NCBI GenBank assembly: GCA_015234525.1
Contig: JADGMX010000033.1
Span: 59,527-123,526, forward strand
Direction: 5' to 3'
DNA length: 64,000 nt
Origin: Flavobacterium sp.
GTDB lineage: Bacteria; Bacteroidota; Bacteroidia; Flavobacteriales; Flavobacteriaceae
Shown here: positions 7,819 to 16,373 of the stretch, one piece after another
Layout of the letters: each line of letters opens with the position of its first letter
How positions within the stretch are numbered: the stretch's first letter is position 1
The notes under the pieces: model-generated
Told to the model about the DNA's origin: nothing
The model's input: only the letters and a program-made list of their open reading frames with translations
The model's database searches: none
Position numbers and translations under genes: made by a program

Positions 7819-9045
7819 ATGACCCGTTGGATTATTCTTGGGGTGATCCTGCTCCTTGTTGAAGTATACGCATTTCAGGCTGTCAGGACGATCATAAAAG
7901 CAAAGTGGCTTTTAGCTCTGATAGAGGTTGCGAGTATTGCTGTTTACATTTATGTTTTCTACATTTTGTACGGTTTTGACCGAAGCAAAGGCCAAACGCT
8001 GCAATCGATGTTTGCTATGGGACTGATGCTGGTTGTTCTGGTGCCAAAAATGTTTATCACCATCATAATGTTGATTGAGGATATTTTCCGGATTTTATCG
8101 GCAGGTGTCGCATTAGTGAGTAAATCAGATGGTCAGATATTTCCCGAGCGGCGAAAGTTTATCAGTCAGATTGCACTCGGAATTGCGGCTGTTCCGTTTT
8201 TATCATTCATATATGGAATTGCGAAAGGCAAGTATGATTTTAGGGTGATTCGCACGACTCTTTTTTATGACGATCTTCCGGATGCGTTTGACGGTTTCCA
8301 GATCACGCATATATCCGATATTCACAGTGGAAGTTTTGACAATAAAGAAAAAATCGAATATGCGATCGACTTGATCAATATGCAAAATTCGGATGCGATC
8401 TTTTTTACCGGCGATATTGTAAACACTCACGCAACTGAAATGTATCCATGGATTGATACTTTCAAAAAAATCAATATGCCTAAATATGGGAAATTTTCGG
8501 TACTTGGTAACCACGATTACGGCGAATATATTCAGTGGCCGAGTTCACGCGAGAAGCTTCAGAATTTTGAAGATATCAAAGGTCTTCACGACAAAATCGA
8601 TTTTAAACTGCTTTTGAACGAATCGGTTAAAATCAGAAAAGATGGCGCTGAGATCAATGTTGTTGGCGTCGAAAACTGGGGTCATAATTTTAAGAAGGCT
8701 GGCGATTTGAATTTGGCGTCAAAAGATCTGACTGCAACCGATTTCAAAATCCTGATGACGCACGATCCGTCTCATTGGGAATATGAAGTTAAACAACATC
8801 CAAAGAATTTTCAATTATCGCTTTGCGGCCATACGCACGGGTTTCAGTTTGGAATCGAAATTCCGGGTGTGATCAAGTGGAGTCCAGTGCAATACGTTTA
8901 CAAACAGTGGGCGGGGTTATATGAAAATTTAGGGCGATATGTTTATGTAAATCGCGGATTCGGTTTTCACGCTTATGCAGGGCGAGTGGGAATTTGGCCC
9001 GAAATTACCGTCATTGAACTAAAAAAAAGAGGTAATGTCGCATAA
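7819..9045 (+). CDS. Membrane-bound metallophosphoesterase
   Basis: 408 aa. Four hydrophobic segments in about the first 130 residues anchor it in the inner membrane, followed by a calcineurin-like phosphoesterase domain with the full metal-binding set: ITHISDIHSG, FFTGDIVNT, VLGNHDYG, LMTHDPSHW and LCGHTHGFQFG. The layout (TM segments then a YkuE/YaeI-like catalytic domain) recalls enzymes acting on membrane phospholipids or related phosphoesters, but the substrate cannot be read from sequence. A small thioredoxin-like gene follows 47 bp downstream from its own promoter. Confidence 0.92.
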   Translation: MTRWIILGVILLLVEVYAFQAVRTIIKAKWLLALIEVASIAVYIYVFYILYGFDRSKGQTLQSMFAMGLMLVVLVPKMFITIIMLIEDIFRILSAGVALVSKSDGQIFPERRKFISQIALGIAAVPFLSFIYGIAKGKYDFRVIRTTLFYDDLPDAFDGFQITHISDIHSGSFDNKEKIEYAIDLINMQNSDAIFFTGDIVNTHATEMYPWIDTFKKINMPKYGKFSVLGNHDYGEYIQWPSSREKLQNFEDIKGLHDKIDFKLLLNESVKIRKDGAEINVVGVENWGHNFKKAGDLNLASKDLTATDFKILMTHDPSHWEYEVKQHPKNFQLSLCGHTHGFQFGIEIPGVIKWSPVQYVYKQWAGLYENLGRYVYVNRGFGFHAYAGRVGIWPEITVIELKKRGNVA

Positions 9046-9059
9046 TTAGTTAAAAATGT

Positions 9060-9067
9060 TACATTTG
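9060..9067 (+). promoter_or_regulatory. -7 box of the thioredoxin-like gene
   Basis: TACATTTG, 25 bp before the start codon at 9093, suggesting that this gene can be transcribed separately from the phosphoesterase. Confidence 0.6.
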
Positions 9068-9092
9068 TATTAGATTCTATAAAAGTAGCTTT

Positions 9093-9389
9093 ATGTCTAA
9101 ATTTGGAGAACTTATTAATGCGCCCATTCCCGTTTTGATCGACTTTTACACGGAGTGGAATGAGCAGTCTGTATCAATGCATCCGGTAATTCGGGATGTT
9201 GCCGCAGCATTGGGTGATAAGGCCAAAGTCATTAAGATCGATGTAGATAAAAATCAGGAACTTGCTGAGGCTCTGCGCATCAAAGGTTTGCCAACACTGA
9301 TGATTTATAAAGAAGGACAAATGGTTTGGCGTCAATCGGGTGAACTCGATGCAAACACTATCATTACTTTAGTTCAGGAGCAGTTGTAA
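9093..9389 (+). CDS. Thioredoxin-fold protein lacking the active-site cysteines
   Basis: 98 aa, a complete minimal thioredoxin domain. The family's DFxAxWCGPC region is present as VLIDFYTEWNEQSVSMHP: both cysteines of WCxxC are replaced (WNEQS). The cis-proline loop is kept (KGLPTLMIYKEG) and so is the DVDKNQELAEAL strand-helix. It therefore cannot do dithiol redox chemistry; a chaperone-like or protein-binding role is more likely (inferred). The protein contains no cysteine at all. Its stop codon abuts the stop of the convergent deacetylase gene with no bases between. Confidence 0.9.
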   Translation: MSKFGELINAPIPVLIDFYTEWNEQSVSMHPVIRDVAAALGDKAKVIKIDVDKNQELAEALRIKGLPTLMIYKEGQMVWRQSGELDANTIITLVQEQL

Positions 9390-10028
9390 CTAATCGGTTA
9401 ACGCTCCAAATTCATATCCATTCTCTTTCAGATATTCCAGCGTTCTGGGTAGTACATACTCTAAATTGGGGAATGCTTTTACACTGTCGTGGAAGACAAT
9501 TATGCTTCCCGGGCGGATTTTCCGAATTACATTTTCAAGGCACTTTTCAGGGGAAAGATCGGCGTCATAATCACCGCTGATAATATCCCACATAACGATG
9601 GTATATCCCATTGAGCGCACCTCACGCGCCTGTTTTCTCGTAATTTTCCCGTAAGGCGGCCTAAAATAAGAAACCGAAGGAATAACACGCAAAATCTTAT
9701 CTGTGCATTTTTGGACGCTTTTCGCATAAGACGTGGTTGCAGTTTGCCAACCATTGCAATGATCGTCGGTGTGATTTCCGATAAGGTGGCGACTGTCAAC
9801 TAATTGTCGGAAAATTTCCGGATTTGCATCAATGTTTTGTCCGATGCAAAAAAAAGTTGCTTTGGCGTTGTGTCGATTGAGTTGATCTAGTGTCCACGGC
9901 GTAATCACAGGCGTTGGACCGTCATCAAATGTCAGGTAAACTTTCTTTTGATTGGTTTTTTTTCGCCACATATATTGTGGGAAAAGCATTCGGATAACCC
10001 AATTCGTTCTGAAAAAGTATGGTTTCAT
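9390..10028 (-). CDS. NodB-type polysaccharide deacetylase
   Basis: 212 aa, nearly all catalytic domain. Motif 1 is YLTFDDGPTP (D35 as base, D36 as metal ligand), motif 2 is H86-T-D-D-H90 (two zinc ligands), and FRPPYGK and IIVFHDS complete the active site. It should remove acetyl groups from an N-acetylated glycan such as peptidoglycan. There is no clear signal peptide; the N-terminus has only a short hydrophobic patch (WVIRMLFPQYMW). A terminator separates it from the DUF2723 gene upstream, so it may be transcribed on its own or by readthrough. Confidence 0.93.
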   Translation of the reverse strand: MKPYFFRTNWVIRMLFPQYMWRKKTNQKKVYLTFDDGPTPVITPWTLDQLNRHNAKATFFCIGQNIDANPEIFRQLVDSRHLIGNHTDDHCNGWQTATTSYAKSVQKCTDKILRVIPSVSYFRPPYGKITRKQAREVRSMGYTIVMWDIISGDYDADLSPEKCLENVIRKIRPGSIIVFHDSVKAFPNLEYVLPRTLEYLKENGYEFGALTD

Positions 10029-10033
10029 ATAAT

Positions 10034-10057
10034 AAAAAAGCCGGTTTTTACGCCGGC
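10034..10057 (-). terminator. Intrinsic terminator after the DUF2723 gene
   Basis: On the minus strand GCCGG-CGTAAAAA-CCGGC is followed by six T, 8 bp after the DUF2723 stop and just before the deacetylase start. Confidence 0.7.
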
Positions 10058-10064
10058 ATCTTTG

Positions 10065-13000
10065 TTATTCATTTTTTCGGCCAAACCGTTTAAACTTTTG
10101 ATTTAGGCTGTTGAATGTTGTTTTATGTTTTTCAAAATATTCGTCGTCACCTTGATCTTTCATCACCAAAAGAATTCCACGGTAACGTTCGATATCAGTC
10201 ATAATATCCATCGATAAGTCGTTTTGTTCCGACGGACGTAATCCACCGTAGAACTTCAGGTTTTGCTGATATTTATTTGCCAGGAAGTCGACCAATTCGC
10301 GAGCTTTTTGCTTTTCGCCGATCGCGTAATAGCCGGCAGCAAACGGATCAAGCAAGGTGTAATATCCGAAATATTGGGGAGGCATTTGAGTCATCGCCAA
10401 ATCGATTACATTTTTGGCTTTGTCTAATTTGTCCTCGTTGATGAGTTGCTCCATCAAACGCGCCAAATTGGTTCGGTAACTGATGCTGTTCTTGCGGGTT
10501 TCCGGGTCGTGGTAAATATCCGGACTCGAACTATTGCCCCAATCCCATTTCATCACAATATCGTACATTTTATCCGAATCGATCTTGCCCATGTCAAGCG
10601 GACTAGACGATTTCTCCAACGATGTTCTGATGGGAACGAGTTTGTAAACCATTCCTTCAAGTTGAAGATAGTCTTTCATCCACAAATAATCATCGTTTCC
10701 AAAACTTCCGCCGGTAAAGTAAATAGGGCGTTTCCAGTTGTTGTTTTGTAAGATGTCGAGCATCATCAAACGGTTTTTGTACAATCCGCTTCCTTCGATG
10801 TCGATATCGATATAAGGAACAATCGAATCATATTCGCGTTCGGGAACAACCTTGTTTGCAATTACCGCATTTTTATCAACGTTAATGCGGATTTTGTTGG
10901 AAGGATAGAAGTGGATGCTTTGTCCGTTTTGCAACTGAACTGTGGTTCGTGGATCATCACTCTTAATAAACGTCATCAGATCCTCAACGTTTATCCGGGC
11001 TTCGGTGCGCGGAATGTGTGCTACAAAATCAAGTTTGTCGCCAACATAATCCTGATGCGTAAACGAAATCGGAAGACCTTCAGATTCGTACGATTTTCGT
11101 TTCATCTGATCGATATACCAATCTGTCATAAACAAACTTGTGTTTACAATCTTGATATCCGTGCGGATGCCTTCAATTTCCTGCGCATACCAAAGCGGAA
11201 ACGTATCGTTGTCACCGATGGTATAAAGAATGGCATTCGGCTCGCATGAATTTAGATACGCCTTCGCCATTGCAAGAGCAGTATACCGGTTCGAACGGTC
11301 GTGATCGTCCCAGTTTTCAGACGCCAACAAAACTGGTCCTGCAAGCATGGTCGCGCCTAAAACTACAGGAATTGCGATTTTTGGCGAGAGATATTTTCTG
11401 GCGAAATCGAATATCGCATAAATTCCAAATGCAATCCACATCGCAAAAACGTAGAATGATCCGACCAGCGCATAATCGCGTTCACGTGGCTCAAATGGCC
11501 GCTCGTTCAGGTAAATTTTTAACGCCAATCCGGTAAAGAGGAAGAGCACCAACAGAACGTAAAAACTCTTTTGATCTCTTTTTGCGTGAAATGCAATTCC
11601 GATGACCGCAAGGATAAATGGCAAGAAATAATAGGTGTTTCGGCCTTTGTTGTTCTTGACATCATCAGGCAGGTTTTCCTGCGATCCAAGGTGCAATTCG
11701 TCGATAAAAGTAATTCCGCTTAGCCAATTTCCATCGAGATTGTCGTATTTTCCTTGCTGATCATTTTGTCGTCCTGCAAAGTTCCACAGCAAATATCTCC
11801 AGTACATATATCCGAACTGATATTCAAACATAAAACCTAAGTTTTCACCTACTGATGGTTTGTCGATGATCAGATAATCGGAATAATTCTTTAAGAAAGC
11901 AACATAACCGTCGGTTCCAATTTGACCGGTTCGGTATGCGTTTCTGAATTCAGCTACAGTTTTCTGAACTTCATCACGCAACTGACCAACAGCGCCTGCG
12001 AGTTCCTCATCAGACAATGTGTTCGGATCAATTCCGTATCGCTGCAATTCGGATGCATAGTTATATCTCGGATCCAACTGAAAATTCGGAACGCTTGTAA
12101 AACGCATGTAGTTTTCAGCATGATCAGTGCTCCACATCCTCGGAAGAATAGTCTTGTGACTATCGTCGCTATTTTGTTGCGCGTTTTTGTAATTATTGGT
12201 GATTACGTACTTCCCGGTTTGGTAATCACGTTCGTAGTTTGGCGCCTTGTCCAGGTACGGATTGTCAGGATCAAGACCGGCAAACATATCAGTGTATTGA
12301 GGGCCATAGAATAGCGGATTGACACCGTATTGCTCGCGGTTATAGTAGGCGAGGACTTCAGCCGCATCAGAAGGCTTGTTTTCATTGATTACTACATCGG
12401 CGTTAGCGCGAATAGGCAACATCATCCATGTTGAAAACCCGATCAGAATAAATAGGATGCAAAGCAATAGCGTGTTATATTGAACCATTGCTTTTTGTCG
12501 CGTGTATCGAAGTCCGAAGTAAAAGATCGCGATCAAAACCAGGAATGCGAAAATAGTACCGGAGTCGAAAGGCATTCCGAGGCTGTTGACCATGAAGATT
12601 TCGGTTTTTCCGAAGAAAGCGAGCGTCCAGGGAAGTAGAAGTTTAAAGATAAAAAGTAGTATCGCGACAACGACAACATTGGCGATGATAAAACTTTTTG
12701 TAGTGATATTTTTATAGTGTTTGAAATAATATAGGAATCCGATGGATGGAATCGCTAGTAGTGCCATAAAGTGAACACCGAATGAAAGTCCGATGACCAA
12801 TGAGATCATTAACAACCATTTGTTGCCACGCGGAGTCCCCATATCGCGTTCCCATCGCAGACCAAGCCATAATAAAAGTGCGATAAAGCATGACGCCATG
12901 GCGTAAACCTCCGTCTCGACTGCATTGAACCAAAAACTGTCAGTAAAAGTAAAAGCCATTGACGCTACGAAAGCGCTACCGAGAATCATGATCTTATTGG

Positions 13001-13343
13001 CTGAATCGCCTTCGGTAATGGGAACAACTTTTTGAAGCAGCATCGTTAGCGACCAGAACATCAATAAAATGGTAAAGGCGCTTGAAACAACCGACATCAT
13101 GTTTACCATCAATGCGATAGTAGAGGTGTCTGTCGCAAACATGGCAAAGAAAGCGCCCAACATTTGGAAGAGTGGAGCTCCCGGTGGGTGCCCGACTTCC
13201 AGTTTGGCTGCTGTCGCAATGTATTCGCCGGCATCCCAAAAACTCATCGTAGGTTCGACGGTTAATGTATAAACCAACAAAGCGATTGCAAAGGTGGCCC
13301 AACCTAGTATCGAGTTCCATTTGCGGAAGTTGAATAACGGCAT
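10065..13343 (-). CDS. DUF2723 membrane protein, probable GT-C glycosyltransferase
   Basis: 1092 aa. About a dozen hydrophobic helices in two blocks (roughly residues 10-330 and 570-690), with a long extracytoplasmic part after residue 700. The first loop holds SFWDAGEYIATAAKLEVGHP with D37 and E40 in the place where GT-C enzymes keep a catalytic acid. DUF2723 includes human TMEM260, an O-mannosyltransferase for extracellular domains, so transfer of a lipid-linked sugar to exported proteins is a reasonable inference; Bacteroidota are known for general O-glycosylation of envelope proteins. The C-terminal 150 residues look helical and repeat-like. A terminator follows. Confidence 0.88.
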   Translation of the reverse strand: MPLFNFRKWNSILGWATFAIALLVYTLTVEPTMSFWDAGEYIATAAKLEVGHPPGAPLFQMLGAFFAMFATDTSTIALMVNMMSVVSSAFTILLMFWSLTMLLQKVVPITEGDSANKIMILGSAFVASMAFTFTDSFWFNAVETEVYAMASCFIALLLWLGLRWERDMGTPRGNKWLLMISLVIGLSFGVHFMALLAIPSIGFLYYFKHYKNITTKSFIIANVVVVAILLFIFKLLLPWTLAFFGKTEIFMVNSLGMPFDSGTIFAFLVLIAIFYFGLRYTRQKAMVQYNTLLLCILFILIGFSTWMMLPIRANADVVINENKPSDAAEVLAYYNREQYGVNPLFYGPQYTDMFAGLDPDNPYLDKAPNYERDYQTGKYVITNNYKNAQQNSDDSHKTILPRMWSTDHAENYMRFTSVPNFQLDPRYNYASELQRYGIDPNTLSDEELAGAVGQLRDEVQKTVAEFRNAYRTGQIGTDGYVAFLKNYSDYLIIDKPSVGENLGFMFEYQFGYMYWRYLLWNFAGRQNDQQGKYDNLDGNWLSGITFIDELHLGSQENLPDDVKNNKGRNTYYFLPFILAVIGIAFHAKRDQKSFYVLLVLFLFTGLALKIYLNERPFEPRERDYALVGSFYVFAMWIAFGIYAIFDFARKYLSPKIAIPVVLGATMLAGPVLLASENWDDHDRSNRYTALAMAKAYLNSCEPNAILYTIGDNDTFPLWYAQEIEGIRTDIKIVNTSLFMTDWYIDQMKRKSYESEGLPISFTHQDYVGDKLDFVAHIPRTEARINVEDLMTFIKSDDPRTTVQLQNGQSIHFYPSNKIRINVDKNAVIANKVVPEREYDSIVPYIDIDIEGSGLYKNRLMMLDILQNNNWKRPIYFTGGSFGNDDYLWMKDYLQLEGMVYKLVPIRTSLEKSSSPLDMGKIDSDKMYDIVMKWDWGNSSSPDIYHDPETRKNSISYRTNLARLMEQLINEDKLDKAKNVIDLAMTQMPPQYFGYYTLLDPFAAGYYAIGEKQKARELVDFLANKYQQNLKFYGGLRPSEQNDLSMDIMTDIERYRGILLVMKDQGDDEYFEKHKTTFNSLNQKFKRFGRKNE

Positions 13344-13432
13344 ATCCTATTTTTATAAGTTGTCACAAAGAAAATGCTTTTTTGCTTAATGAATTGCTAA
13401 AAAAAAATTTTTCAGAAAAAGTGCGCAGAATA

Positions 13433-13463
13433 CTTGCGCAAAAAAAAATATGTTATAAATTTG
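13433..13463 (+). promoter_or_regulatory. Promoter of tRNA-Gln
   Basis: CTTG, a 19-bp spacer, then TAAATTTG, ending 14 bp before the mature tRNA. A near-complete match to the Bacteroidota consensus. Confidence 0.75.
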
Positions 13464-13477
13464 CACCCGTTAACCGC

Positions 13478-13548
13478 TGGCCCATGGTGTAATGGTAACA
13501 CTACGGTTTTTGGTGCCGTCTTTCAAGGTTCGAGTCCTTGTGGGCCAA
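13478..13548 (+). tRNA. tRNA-Gln (anticodon TTG)
   Basis: 71 nt, all arms pair. The acceptor stem TGGCCCA/TGGGCCA is perfect over 7 bp; the D arm is GTG/CAC; the anticodon stem ACGGT/GCCGT encloses TTTTGGT with TTG at positions 34-36; the T arm is CAAGG/CCTTG with loop TTCGAGT. The discriminator base is A and CCA is not encoded. It stands alone with its own promoter and terminator. Confidence 0.97.
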
Positions 13549-13550
13549 CA

Positions 13551-13582
13551 AAAAAACTCCTCATGCAAATGAGGAGTTTTTT
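13551..13582. terminator. Strong bidirectional terminator between tRNA-Gln and the stress-protein gene
   Basis: A perfect 14-bp stem AAAAAACTCCTCAT/ATGAGGAGTTTTTT with a GCAA tetraloop. Both strands end in a T-run, so it can stop the tRNA transcript rightwards and the universal stress protein transcript leftwards. Confidence 0.9.
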
Positions 13583-13601
13583 ATTTTATGGAAAATTGTA
13601 T

Positions 13602-14426
13602 TTAAATTTTAAATGTCAATACCGGTCTTACAGTGTGATTTACAAGATCTTCGCTAATGCTTCCGTTAAAGAAATGCGAGAATCCGGTGCGGCCGTGAGT
13701 ACACATTCCGACTAAATCCGCCTGTACAGAATTGGCGAAATTGATGATGCCTTTCTCAACATTCACGTCGTTATAGATGTGTGTCGAATAATTATCCAGG
13801 TTAAATTCTTCGATAAAGTCAGACATAATGCTTTCTGCGACTCCGGTCGATTTAAAGCTATTTGGCGTATTTATCATTACTAAGTGAAGTTCCGAATTGA
13901 AAAGTCGGGCAAATTCAATCACTTTAGCAAACGGTTTTTTAATTTCTGCGCTGAAATCTGATGCGAAAACAAATCGGTCAGCTTTAAAGTCGGAAATTTC
14001 ATTTTTGATAACCAACACTGGGATTTCTGAGAAACGAACTACTTTCTCGGTGTTTGAACCGATGAACATTTCCTGGAAGCCGCTTGCGCCGTGTGAACCC
14101 ATAACGATAAAATCGACGTTATTCTTGCGGCTGATATTAACGATGCCTTCAAATGCTTTTTCAAATTGGATAACTGTCGAGATGTTGATGCCGTCAAGAT
14201 AGTCTTCATCGGCAACTGCGTCAAGACGGTTGATGGCGCTATTTTTGAAAAACATGATTTCCGGAATGTCACTGCCTGAACCAACAGCATCGCTGTTTTG
14301 GTTTGGCAATTCGAGCATGTGAAGTAATATGATTTCAGCATTGTGTTGACGGGCAATTTGAGCCGCAACTTTCAATGCGTATTCGGCATTTGTTGAAAAA
14401 TCGGTAGGGACGAGAATCTTTTTCAT
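13602..14426 (-). CDS. Universal stress protein, tandem UspA domains
   Basis: 274 aa, two UspA domains (about 1-145 and 150-274). Each begins with a characteristic strand: KKILVPTDFSTNAEYALKVA and FVFASDFSAEIKKPFAKVIE. The first domain keeps the nucleotide-binding G-xx-G-x9-GS pattern (GSHGASGFQEMFIGS); the second keeps most of it (CTHGRTGFSHFFNGS) with the first glycine changed to cysteine. UspA proteins bind ATP or act as stress-responsive signalling proteins in the cytoplasm. Single gene, ended by the terminator shared with tRNA-Gln. Confidence 0.95.
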   Translation of the reverse strand: MKKILVPTDFSTNAEYALKVAAQIARQHNAEIILLHMLELPNQNSDAVGSGSDIPEIMFFKNSAINRLDAVADEDYLDGINISTVIQFEKAFEGIVNISRKNNVDFIVMGSHGASGFQEMFIGSNTEKVVRFSEIPVLVIKNEISDFKADRFVFASDFSAEIKKPFAKVIEFARLFNSELHLVMINTPNSFKSTGVAESIMSDFIEEFNLDNYSTHIYNDVNVEKGIINFANSVQADLVGMCTHGRTGFSHFFNGSISEDLVNHTVRPVLTFKI

Positions 14427-14505
14427 GTGAATTGGTTGTAAGAAGAATTTTGGTAAAATATTTATACAGCTAAAGGTAGAAATATTTTAACAATGAGCAA
14501 GGTTT

Positions 14506-14534
14506 TTTGAATTACAAAAAAATGACTATCTTTG
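14506..14534 (+). promoter_or_regulatory. Promoter of rimP-nusA-infB
   Basis: TTTG, 17-bp spacer, TATCTTTG. The predicted transcript starts near 14541, leaving a leader of about 55 nt before rimP. Confidence 0.75.
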
Positions 14535-14562
14535 CAGCGTTATTTACTGAAAATTAAATAAT

Positions 14563-14587
14563 GAGGGGACAGTAGTCCCCTCTTTTT
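14563..14587 (+). promoter_or_regulatory. Terminator-like hairpin in the rimP leader (candidate attenuator)
   Basis: Perfect 8-bp stem GAGGGGAC-AGTA-GTCCCCTC followed directly by TTTTT. It has the form of an intrinsic terminator but lies inside the leader, between the promoter and the rimP start at 14597. NusA, encoded by the next gene, enhances hairpin-dependent pausing and termination, so autoregulation by attenuation is an attractive inference. Confidence 0.75.
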
Positions 14588-14596
14588 ATACAAATT

Positions 14597-15061
14597 ATGA
14601 CCTTTAAGGAAAAAGTACAAAACCTGTTAGATGAAGGGCTTAGCGAAAAGCCCGAATTGTTTCTGATCGACCTCACGATCACGGACGCATATAAAATTAT
14701 TGTCACTTTGGATGGTGATAATGGCGTAACTTTGCAGGATTGCATCGATATCAGCCGTGCGATCGAACATAATCTTGATCGTGAAGAACAAGACTTTTCG
14801 CTGGAGGTTGCCTCTGGTGGAGTTTCTTCACCTTTGAAACACAAGCGACAATATAAAAAAAATATTGGCAGAACACTTATCGTTAAGCTCGCTACCGAAA
14901 CCATCGAGGCGCCGCTGACCGATGCTGACGATGAGAAAATCGTACTTGAGTGGGAAGCGCGTGAGCCGAAGAAAGTTGGCAAGGGTAAAGAGACTGTTCT
15001 AAAAAGACAGGAAATCCGATATGAGGACATTAAAGAAGCAATTGTTACAGTAACATTTTAA
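14597..15061 (+). CDS. rimP: Ribosome maturation factor RimP
   Basis: 154 aa. RimP binds the 30S precursor and helps maturation of the S12 region. The N-terminal domain ([20 protein letters not shown], then [19 protein letters not shown]) and the [14 protein letters not shown] segment are typical. In most bacteria rimP, nusA and infB form one operon, as here: nusA starts 14 bp after the rimP stop. The start ATG follows a leader with a terminator-like hairpin. Confidence 0.97.
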   Translation: MTFKEKVQNLLDEGLSEKPELFLIDLTITDAYKIIVTLDGDNGVTLQDCIDISRAIEHNLDREEQDFSLEVASGGVSSPLKHKRQYKKNIGRTLIVKLATETIEAPLTDADDEKIVLEWEAREPKKVGKGKETVLKRQEIRYEDIKEAIVTVTF

Positions 15062-15075
15062 ATTTATAGATTGGC

Positions 15076-16317
15076 ATGGAAAATATAGCATTAATCGAAT
15101 CATTTTCAGAGTTTAAGGACGACAAGCTGATTGATCGCGTAACGCTTATGGCGATATTGGAAGATGTGTTCAGGAATGCACTTAAAAAGAAATACGGTTC
15201 AGACGACAACTTCGATATCATCATTAACCCTGACAAAGGAGATATGGAGATCTGGAGACGACGTGTGATTGTTGCTGATGACGATCTAGATCTTGAGAAT
15301 GAAGAAATCACGCTTACTGAAGCACGAAAAATCGAACCGGATTTCGAGATTGGTGAAGAGGTTTCAGAAGAAGTAAAGCTGATCGATTTGGGAAGACGTG
15401 CCATTTTAGCCCTTCGTCAAAATCTGATTTCAAAAATCCACGAACACGATAATACCAATCTATACAAGCATTTTAAAGATTTAATTGGCGATATTTATAC
15501 TGCTGAAGTACACCACGTTCGACCAAGAGTTGTAATTTTGGTTGATGATGAAGGCAATGAGATCGTTCTTCCAAAGGAAAAACAGATTCCATCCGACTTC
15601 TTCCGCAAAGGTGATAACGTACGCGGAATCATCGAAAGTGTTGAGTTAAAAGGGAATAAGCCGCAAATCATCATGTCGCGTACTTCTGAAAAATTCCTCG
15701 AGAAGTTGTTCGAACAGGAAATACCGGAAGTTTTCGACGGACTCATCATGGTTAAAAACGTTGTGAGGATTCCTGGTGAAAAGGCAAAAGTTGCCGTAGA
15801 TTCGTATGATGACCGCATCGATCCGGTTGGAGCTTGCGTCGGAATGAAAGGATCTCGTATCCACGGAATCGTGCGTGAACTCGGAAACGAAAACATCGAT
15901 GTGATCAATTATACGTCAAACACGCAGCTTTATATTACAAGAGCGCTTAGTCCGGCGAAAGTGTCTTCGATCAAAATAAACGAAGAAAATAAAAGGGCTG
16001 AAGTATTTTTGAAACTTGAAGAGGTTTCAAAAGCAATCGGTAGAGGTGGACATAATATCAAACTCGCCGGATTGCTGACAGGTTACGAACTTGATGTTAT
16101 CAGGGAAGGTAGCCCGGCTGAAGATGAAGACGTTGAATTGTCAGAGTTTTCAGATGAGATCGATGGCTGGATCATCGACGAGTTTGCGAAAATCGGTCTG
16201 GATACCGCCCGTAGCATCCTCAAACAAGATGTTGAAGATCTGGTAAGAAGAACCGATTTGGAAGAAGAAACCATTCTCGACGTTATGAGAATTCTTAGAG
16301 AAGAACTCGATAACTAA
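15076..16317 (+). CDS. nusA: Transcription termination/antitermination factor NusA
   Basis: 413 aa. The N-terminal domain that binds RNA polymerase comes first, then an S1 domain (about residues 135-200), then two KH domains with [17 protein letters not shown] and [13 protein letters not shown]. The acidic C-terminal repeats of the E. coli protein are absent, as in many phyla; only an acidic tail of about 60 residues remains. It modulates pausing and termination. It sits between rimP and infB; the hairpin in the rimP leader could be its own control site. Confidence 0.98.
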   Translation: MENIALIESFSEFKDDKLIDRVTLMAILEDVFRNALKKKYGSDDNFDIIINPDKGDMEIWRRRVIVADDDLDLENEEITLTEARKIEPDFEIGEEVSEEVKLIDLGRRAILALRQNLISKIHEHDNTNLYKHFKDLIGDIYTAEVHHVRPRVVILVDDEGNEIVLPKEKQIPSDFFRKGDNVRGIIESVELKGNKPQIIMSRTSEKFLEKLFEQEIPEVFDGLIMVKNVVRIPGEKAKVAVDSYDDRIDPVGACVGMKGSRIHGIVRELGNENIDVINYTSNTQLYITRALSPAKVSSIKINEENKRAEVFLKLEEVSKAIGRGGHNIKLAGLLTGYELDVIREGSPAEDEDVELSEFSDEIDGWIIDEFAKIGLDTARSILKQDVEDLVRRTDLEEETILDVMRILREELDN

Positions 16318-16373
16318 CAACTGGTTCTTCCAAACAACACAACACAACACAAAAAAAAGGAAACAAAGGTTAT

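Noticed and set aside
13434..13715. 93-codon open frame across tRNA-Gln
   Set aside because: It runs through a perfect tRNA, a terminator and the end of the stress-protein gene; a chance frame.
14554..15030. 158-codon open frame antisense to rimP
   Set aside because: Serine-rich shadow of rimP; the plus-strand protein is a clear family member.
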